Shown: in pieces, positions 55,638-64,000 of the stretch
Layout: every line of letters begins with the position of its first letter
Numbering within the stretch: position 1 is the stretch's first letter
Assembly: GCA_008360975.2 (NCBI GenBank)
Contig: CM039179.1
Span: forward strand, 48,490,359 to 48,554,358
DNA from: Lichenostomus cassidix
Lineage: Eukaryota > Chordata > Aves > Passeriformes > Meliphagidae
Reading direction: 5' to 3'
Length of the DNA: 64,000 bases
The notes under the pieces: generated by a model
Told to the model about the DNA's origin: nothing
The model's database searches: none
What the model saw: the letters and a program-made list of their open reading frames with translations, nothing else
Translations under genes and position numbers: made by a program

Positions 55638-57916
55638 TAAAGCTTTCATGATAAAAGCTGGTATGTAATGTAAAAATACATTTATTGTGAAAGTTAAAAA
55701 AAATGAAAATTTTACAGTTGAAAATTGTTTACAACAAAATTAAATACTAACTTAAAATTATATACTAACAAAGCATCAGGTAATAACATAAACCACCATT
55801 ATGGTCCTGTTACAGTTTCAAAAAGACAGAAAGCCATCTTGCCCCCCTGTTTTGCAGCTTAGTCACTTGCATTGATACTGCTATCTTTGGCTAGTTCAGT
55901 GTAGAGAGTTTGGTAAGAAATTTACTGAAACAGCAGGCTGTTAGCCTCTCACCAGACTAAGGCTTCATATTAATAATTCTGTCCTTAAAGAAAGGCACAA
56001 CGGGCAACAGACAGGGGTGATAATGGTAAAAATAATATGCAAGGAAAATACATTAAAATCCTATTGAAATGCATGACCTAAAAGAGACAGTGCATGCATT
56101 TACTCTTTTTCTGCATCACCTGTCCTAAACAGCTGAAATTATTAGCCTGCGTCTTACACACCCTGTCTTTGATAAACACTATCAGAACGGCATCTAAAGC
56201 AATATTATTCTAAGGTTGTATTTGAAACCACCACAACATTTGTAGTGCTAAAATGGTACATTTTTGGTAAAAGAAATGAGCTACTACTATTGCTCTGAAG
56301 TTTTGTGGCTGGCAAGAGCTGTGCAAATAAATTCAGTCACCACAGATGTGAGTAGTGAAGGGTATCTAAAGGTCACTATAAAGTCAATGCTAATGAAACT
56401 ATATTGGGACTTCAACAGCTACACCTCTGACCCTGAAGCTTTTGATGACACTTTTTATTAAAGAATTAGGTTAGAATCTATTATTTAACTACTGAGTTGC
56501 AAAAGTTGTCAGAAACTGAAAGTTCTTACAACAATGCCTATGTAAATTTTCAAGTAACTGTACTTTACAATGCCTATGTAAATTTAAAAGTAACTCTACT
56601 ATTTGGGAAATTAAATTTCAGATCTTTCCCCAGAAAGCATTTAGATGAAATACAGAAGTGCATATGGAAAGGCACGCATGCTGTGCAGACAGTCACACAT
56701 CCTGGCAAAAACTGCAGGGAACTGCAGCCATCAAGTTGAGAGAGGCCAAAATTTCAACTTCTATATTTACATTTGCATGTTGATTTCACTGGGGAAAAAT
56801 TTGCTTCCTGGCTTTTGGAACACCACTTCTTTGTGCTAGATTCTAATGAAAACTGCTTTTCATATTAAAAACAGCGCTTGGCATGCAGTGTGGCATTAAC
56901 ACCTGCTCATGCTTTGTCTTGCAGTGCTTTGAATCAGGATCATCCTTGCTTATCAAGTCAAGCTGTCTGCTGCTTCACCACTGAGGTGTATCAACGTCAT
57001 TCTGTAAGCCCATTCTTCTTCCCTATTAGAGTCCTTGCTCATGAATCATTCAAATCCCTCAACCTGAACCCTGCTTTACTGCTGCCTTTAGGAATTTTTA
57101 TTTATGCCTGGAAACTCTTCAGGATGTCAAAAAAGAGCCGACTGAAACAAATGCATTCCAGTGTATTTCTTTCCTCCTGCAGTGCAAATTCAAGCAGGTT
57201 AGCTTCCAGCACTGGCAGCTTGGACAAGAGAGGAGCAAAAGAATATTTTCCCAGCCAGACATGGTCCTCAAGGGTGAAAAAACGGCTAATACAGCATTAC
57301 CTCCTGGACAGCCAGGTGCCTGGCATTTCCCAGCTGAGGCGTATTTAACTGGGTCCTCATTTGGATGCCTCAGGCTAGGAAGTTTGCCCAGCCAAAGCAC
57401 TGTGAATATACTCAGAGTCCTTTCTAAGGAAAACTACTAGGAATCTTAATACAAATATTGAACATGATATTCCCAGACTTGTTAGAACACATGACACACA
57501 AAATATTACTACTACTAAAAACAACAATAAAGAAATCAAGAAATCACTGAATATAACTGGGGGTAGTAAGCTACTATGAAGTTCAAACCTAGTAAAAATG
57601 GAAAGTGGAAGTTAAGAAAAAAATTATATGGGGTAAATTTGTACATATTTTCTTCACACAGTGTTAGCAGATAAAACACATTCAGGCTTCATGTGCATTT
57701 ACCAGTATATTGTTCCTTACTTTGATACAGCAACTTGAAAGACCACAAACCTAACTACTGCTTTACTAGCTCAGGTGATAGATGTTTGTGCTTCAGGGGT
57801 AGGGATTAATGAATTAAATTAGTTATGCTTTCCTGTGCAGCAATTTGCCAGAAGAAGTGTGGATGGATTTGTGATTTGCATAATAACAAGGCTTGAAATA
57901 CTCAAAGCTGAGGAAA
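55638..57916. other. No gene seen
   Basis: AT-rich sequence. The 156-codon + frame at 56878-57348 has no recognisable domain or splice context. Confidence 0.6.
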
Positions 57917-57990
57917 ATAGAACAGAATATTTCAGCTGAATAGGACCTACGAAGATCACCTAGTCCAAGATTTTGACAAACAACCTCCAA
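57917..57990 (-). mobile_element. CR1 LINE 3' tail, diverged
   Basis: ATAGAACAGAATATTTCAGC, then TGAATAGGACCTACGAAGAT and CACCTAGTCCAAGATTTTGA, resembling the 3' end of an older CR1 subfamily read antisense. The right edge is uncertain. Confidence 0.75.
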
Positions 57991-60900
57991 TTAAAGTAAG
58001 TGGAAGTTGTGTGGCTAAGACCACTAATAAGCTTTGTGTCTTCAACCAAGAATCTCACAAATTTTCTTTTACAACCCAGTATTTTGTGCTCTGATGCTAT
58101 ATAGAAGAAGAATTGTTTAAATCCTACAAGAACACTCAAAATAAGATGTAGGTATGGTGAATGGAATAAACTGGGTGCTAGGTTAAGCTGGTGTGCTCTG
58201 TAAGGTTTAAATGACCAATAAGCTTATTGACAATACCCAGCTGAGATTAGTAAACAAAATTTTATTCTTCAGAGAGAAATAGCAGTATCAGCAAAACCAT
58301 TTTTGCTCAATATAGGGGAAAATAAAGGTTTCAGTAGAAGAACAAACTACACGAAGAGGGAAAAACTACAAAGCAAAAAAAAACCCCATACAGGTGTGTT
58401 GAATATATTCCCTGGGGATGATGGAAAAAAGCAACAGCACAGTAAAAGGATGCAGGTAGAAGTATGTGCCCTCCTACTGTCAACTGCTAGTGATCCAACA
58501 TCATCTTTATCCACTAGAAATCAAAGAGAGAGCCACATCAGCCTTGACTTGGGGACAGATGCTGAGAGGTTAAGACAAGAAATTATCCGGGTAGTTTACT
58601 GATGAGTATTTTAAAGTCACTCCACTATCAAACAGGTTTGAATAACCACATTTATTATCAGTATTATATGCACTATTAAATACATGGCTATGTAGCTATT
58701 GTACTACCCAAAACCACTGACAAGATGGGCCTGAGGGCTCATAAAATACATAAATAATAATTCTGTACTTATTTTGCTTTTTCTTAGCTATATATTTCAT
58801 TTCTTCCTTTCTTCTTTGCCCCCTTAACAATCCTTACACTTGGCAGTTTTAATTTTTTCCCTCTTTCAGACTGTCAGTCACAAACAGTATCTTGACTTAC
58901 AAAGAGATCTTTTCTTATTTCAGAAGCCTTTTACTGTCACTATGACTGCAGGCTTTATGCTTATCTCCTGCTTCTCAGATAAGCTTCCCCTTCACTAAGA
59001 TCCATCCTATAATCTCAACCTATTTATATGTGATTTAACCTTCTTGAGATGAATATATTTTCCTGCTTGTTTTATTGGAAAGGATTTTATACAATCTAGA
59101 CTCTAGGCATTCAGTTAAAAATACAAACAATAATGAAGAAAGCTTTCCATTTTCTGAGAAAGGCATTTGAAGAACTGTACATACACAACACTCATGAGAA
59201 ATTAAAAGGTGAATACAAATAAACAATTTCCTTTGCATGGGCATAACTGTTTCCAGGATAGCAAAACTTTGGGGCATATACTTCTGCTGTTTTCATGTTG
59301 CTGACACAGGAAAAATGATTCCTGTGCTTAGTTCATAAGCAATTAATTTTTTTTTCCAACAGCTTGCAGTATACAAAGAGAAGAGAGCCTCTTGAAAATC
59401 TAATTCCTATATTCTTGAGGGCTTGAAGACTCTGCAGGCTGCTGGAATTAAGTGGCTGTTATTTTCTGTAAATCCAGACATTTACTTTGTTAAACTTCAT
59501 GAAATCTAAACACTTACACTCTTCATTCCATATATCTCATAGATGTCCCAAACAGTCTCTCGAACGTTTATTCTGTTGATATGTTCATTTTTAGTGATAA
59601 TATATTATTTGCCTTTACATACATAACTGAAACTCCCAGCTATTGTAGATAGAGGATATCTTACAGGATATCCCTACAAAGCAGAGCAGTAATCCCTCCA
59701 TGAAAACACTTGGTACAAGAAAGCACATTCAGAATTTTCCAGGCCCATTAATTAAATTATATCTGGGCCTCTGCAAGAGGCCAAAAGCAAAATACATGCA
59801 GTGAACTTTTCTAAGAAGGAAAATAAGCTTATCAAACTTACCTTCAAACAAACTGCTGCAACTCTCAGTCTTTCTTCACAGGTAAGAAACAGATGCTTTT
59901 CATTACTTTGGGCAATAACATCTCATTAGCATGGCACATCAGCAAGCTGGGAAACATCAGCTATGCCTGATTAAGTTGATTCCAAGTTTCTTTAAGCTTG
60001 GCTCAGTCCACACCAAAAATCAGGTTGGTTTATGCAGTGGATAACATGTAGGAGAAGTTTTGGAAACCACTAAGGAGAAGCGCTGAAAGAAATGTTCTGG
60101 CAAACTCAGCTTTGGCCCTAACAGAAGGCTGTTTGCTATCTCACCCTCTAGGCAGAGATTTTTGGCAGTTTAGCAGCAAATCATTTCCCCTGCCAAGTAA
60201 CTGAAATGTATTCTCCATGACACATTATTTTACATAGCAGGTCAGGAAGGGTATCAGTGAATAGGAGGTCCAGCATCTCTTTCTGGAATGGGTTGAACAG
60301 CTGAGATACACTGCCTGCAGGAGCTAAGAGTCTCTAATTACAGCCTTCACTCACAGATGTCCTCACTGGCATGAACTCTAGCTATAGCCATTGGTGACGT
60401 GTACTTTGGCAAGGTCTTGACAGAATGGATATTTTCCAGGATGTCTGGAGCAGCTAAGAGCTTGCAGAGCTGCACTCACCATGTAGGAGACTCTGAGGCC
60501 AAAGGAGAAACAAGTTTGAGTGTGCTGACATTAAAGGTTCTCTCCCTCTTTACGGGTAAAGAAATTGTTCTTTGTCTTCACTTCTGTGGAAGTGAACAGT
60601 GATATTCTCTAATGAGACTTCATTAATTTCATTTCAGCCTGTGTTGAGAGATGATGAAGTCTGGTGGAGAGACACTTAACTGTGAAGCCCTGTAGAAAGC
60701 TGGAACCACCTCTACTCAAAGTATCCTTCAGGACTGATACCCTGAGGGGATGTGAGCAAGCAGGGGCCTGTGAAACCCTGCACAAGCCTTGTGGTGCCAT
60801 TCTAACATGACTCAATTTACATGGGGTGTGAAACAAGCAGGGTTTGACACCAATAAGGTCAGTTCTGCCATCAGGGATACAAACTTAGATCTCACCAGAG

Positions 60901-62983
60901 AAAAAAACTAAGCTAGTGCAAACATGTTTTGCTCAGGTAGTCAAGCAAGGCACTTAAGGTAGTAAAAAGTGATTTGCCAATTTATCTATACTAGAGTGCC
61001 TGCTGTGATCTTTCACCCCCTTCATATGTTTGCAGAAGCTGTAAGCATCCCTGCTAAGGATTGTGATATTTCTTCTATTAAACATAATAGAAATTTTAAA
61101 TTGTTTTCAACAGAAAAATATGCAAAGAGAACAAAGCAGCACATTCAATTTCTGAGTCTGTCAAAATGAATTACTGCATTTCATTTGTTTGTTTTAATCT
61201 AACTTAAAGAGTTAACATTGGTTAAGCACAGCTTGCATTGGTACATAGTGACAGAAAGCAAAAGCAAATTCATTAATTATTGTTCACTGACCATGGTTAC
61301 GCTTTTGAAACATGTTAGATTAGTGAACAGTATACCTCCAAATCACAGCTAAAGTGCATACAAAAATTTGAAGCACACAGTCACCAATGTTGTTATTAAC
61401 TATTCTACCTTGGAGAAATCACTCTGTTGAAAAGAATAATTACCTTAATACATTTTGAATTCCTTTTAAAAACCCACATTTTTGTAAGGAAATGGTGCAA
61501 ATAAGACCCGTAAATTTTGAAAATTTCATTAAAAAGCATTCTCTCTTGGATAGAATTCCTACCAACCTTGTGATTATCTTCCTGGAAGAATAGACTTAGG
61601 GACAACCTTTAACTTGCTCCTCTTCAGATCAAGGCTCTTATCTATTCATTGTATCAAAAAAGCACCAAAAATGTTCTTTTAACCCTCTAAAATCTATTCT
61701 CAAGCCTGACCAACCCTACAGGCAGACAGGCTGGTAAGAGGTGGGAGTAGAAGTTGGGTTTTGTATCTTAATTAGCTAGATAATGATTTGTATTTTCCCT
61801 ATTAGGAGAGCTCTTTTGCTGAATCCTCACACTGTTGAGCTCTAAGAGACAGCTTAAGGCTGATGGTTAACGTAGAAAATGGATGCAGTTTCCACTCACA
61901 TTTGCAGAGGTCTGGTTGTCTTTCTGTTGTTGCTGTGGTAGAAGCTAGGTCAGAATGCTATTTATTCACAGATAGGAGAATTGGTGAGGGATGATTTGAA
62001 GACATGACTGAAATGTTTCACAGAGATATGGAAGATTAATTTCAGAGAGCCCAGGCTCACAAAAAGAACTCTGATTTAAAGCTGCTCCATAGGGGTTGTG
62101 AGCAATTTAGCACAGGAGAAAAGCCTCCCATGTCGTGCATGTAAAATACCTCACCACTCCCTGTGATAAAATGACACAGCTGTCCTCTGCTTCTTTGGTA
62201 TCGGACAGAGCTGTGACTTCCTGATAATTAAGCAAAGCAGGGAAACAGGAGATCAAGTATCACGTTTTCCTAGATATCACCTGAAAAGAAGCAGCTGGGT
62301 GCATTTACCCATTTGACCAAAGGTGCATAGCCACTTTTTTGTGTTATCCAAATTCAGTGATGCTCAAGGTGTGTGTGGAAGGTGTCACCTTCAGTGCTCT
62401 TCTTTATCAAGGTAGAAACTACCTGCATGTCCCCATGATATTGAGAGGGTACCTTTTGTCTTTCGATTTTTGCAAAGGTGCTTGAAGGAAATTAACACAG
62501 CTCTGACCTTCACTAATTGCTCACTTGATTATGTTTCACAGTCACACTCTGTAGTTCTGTATTGGCCAAGGACACAGAATACACAGCTAATGTCTGTCCT
62601 CCTCTCCCTCTCTCCCTCTTCCCTAGACTCTGCACAGCATTGCTTTCACAAAATTATCCAAAGCAATGTCTGTAGCACCTGGCAGAAGGAAAGTGCATGA
62701 TGAGCCCTTGATTACTTTTGAGGTCCCTTACAGCCTGTATTATTCTGGTTTTTCAACATCTTTCATGCTTCAATACAGGGACTTTCATAGCTGCTGGATT
62801 TCCTAGAACATGCAGTTCCAGCTAAATGCATTCAACTGTATATGCAAACACACAGAAAAGACAATCTCTGTGAACAGATACTATCACACGTAAGCTCACA
62901 GGTAACATTCAATACAATTCACATGAAATATTGAAATCTATAAATGTGTGCATTTGTGAATAGAGCATGTGAAACGGAGTTTG
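57991..62983. other. No gene seen
   Basis: AT-rich, often A-rich on the + strand. Only short open frames; no RNA gene or repeat recognised. Confidence 0.6.
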
Positions 62984-63004
62984 CAAAGAGAAAGAGAGAG
63001 AGAG
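62984..63004 (+). repeat. (GA)n short microsatellite
   Basis: AAAGAGAAAGAGAGAGAGAG, a short purine run flanked by ordinary sequence. Confidence 0.85.
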
Positions 63005-63835
63005 CACTCTCTTTACAAGGAATTGAGTTCTTCTGTCGTTGAGTGGAATAATGCACAATTTAAGTTTTTGGAAATATGACTTGGTATCATTTGAGTGTAA
63101 TGCTAAGGCTGATAATTTCACTCTGAAAAATGATTCAGAAATGGGAAAGGTTTCAACCTAATAGCCACCCATTGACTGTCAAAGTCAAACCTATAGAACT
63201 GCACACATTTAGAGAGCATATAAGTCCCCAAAATGTGAAGGCAGTGTAGCAATATGCTCTGCTGTGGGACTACTAGACTCTTTTTCATGCGTCCTCTAAG
63301 GAAGACTGTGAAGCTTAAATGAGCATATTTGAACCTCCAGTTCAGATCACTAACTCCTTTTCATTATTTTAAATATTTCACTGAATTCAGTATTAAAATT
63401 GAAAAAACACAGTCATATGCAATTAGGTATTTTCTAAGCAATATTATACCATTTCCCACAGTGCAGACTGTGAGAAGAAATAATAAACCAACACTTTAGT
63501 TCAGAAGAGGGATAAAATGTGTTCTTGCTCTATTAAATTTCTCACAAAGAAGGCGAATATATAATAGTTTACATCTACCAAAAAAGTATAGTTTTCTCTT
63601 TATGTGCCTTGGGTCGTGCTGGTAATACCTTAGAGCTCTTTCTATTTCTTAATTGCAGTGTGGATTTACTCCCACTAGGTGTTACCCTTCATCTACGGCT
63701 TGTGAAGGAAAGTCCTCCCTGAATAAACCTGGATCATCCGTGGGTGTACCGCCCAAAACGCAAAATAGGGGCCCATCGTGATGGAAGCACCTTTGTAAAC
63801 ATGGAAACAACGAAAGCCTGCCCTGCAAACCCCCC

Positions 63836-63865
63836 ACAAACAAACAAACAAACAAACAAACAAAA
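63836..63865 (+). repeat. (CAAA)n microsatellite
   Basis: About seven copies of CAAA/ACAA ending in AAAAA. The sequence just left of it (63660-63835) is richer in GC and CpG than its surroundings, so the run may be the A-rich tail of an unrecognised retroelement. Confidence 0.92.
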
Positions 63866-64000
63866 AGCCACAACCCCCTCCTAATTCTAAACAAATTCCC
63901 CCCAAATCAATGTAAACTTCTTGAAATATTAAAATAAGAAAAGCTGTTGTATCCTGTCAGGTTAAGATGGTATGCCCATAACTAGTGCTGGTCAGCAGCT

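Noticed and set aside
1..64000. CRISPR arrays, operons, prophage or other bacterial systems
   Set aside because: The window is vertebrate nuclear DNA with spliced genes and CR1 elements. No regularly spaced repeat array is present.

Overview
The window is vertebrate nuclear DNA and almost certainly from a bird, probably a passerine. Introns are short for a vertebrate. CR1 retrotransposon tails are scattered through it. One SINE joins a tRNA-Ile-like head to a CR1 tail, a build I know from zebra finch and its relatives (TguSINE1). There is no bacterial or viral gene organisation.

Positions 1-39,295 hold the middle of one gene on the + strand: MYCBP2 (PAM / highwire / RPM-1 family), a giant E3 ubiquitin ligase of about 4,600 residues. 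I can place 25 consecutive coding exons. They total 3,830 nt, about 1,276 codons, and stay in one frame with no stop or missing exon. They run from the late RCC1-like repeats (exons 1-5), through the first PHR domain (exons 9-13) and an alpha-helical linker (exons 14-17), to the second PHR domain (exons 18-21) and the start of the region before the filamin repeat (exons 22-25). Exon numbers here are local to this window. The promoter, the 5' exons and the C-terminal RING and tandem-cysteine catalytic region lie outside it.

Two neighbouring introns (after exons 5 and 6) need GC-AG splicing. A near-identical inverted sequence pair sits in the introns on either side of exons 2-3. A GC-rich, solo-LTR-like insertion lies antisense inside the PHR1 intron. 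Smaller intronic curiosities are a 57/61 bp AT-rich tandem duplication with a perfect 17 bp hairpin, a 24 bp tandem duplication and a 22 bp perfect palindrome.

A run of exactly 500 N occupies 40,203-40,702. The next MYCBP2 exon expected from family knowledge is not found before the gap or in the 23.3 kb after it. The right part (40,703-64,000) has no recognisable protein-coding exon on either strand. It holds CR1 tails, several microsatellites (notably 24 perfect copies of TTCCC), a TATA-like site and an AT-rich stretch that resembles a conserved noncoding element. It is either a very long MYCBP2 intron or, I think more likely, sequence joined across an unresolved scaffold gap.

I found no convincing new biological system. 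The best leads are the paired GC-AG introns, the inverted repeats that could favour circularisation of exons 2-3, and the doubtful join at the gap.
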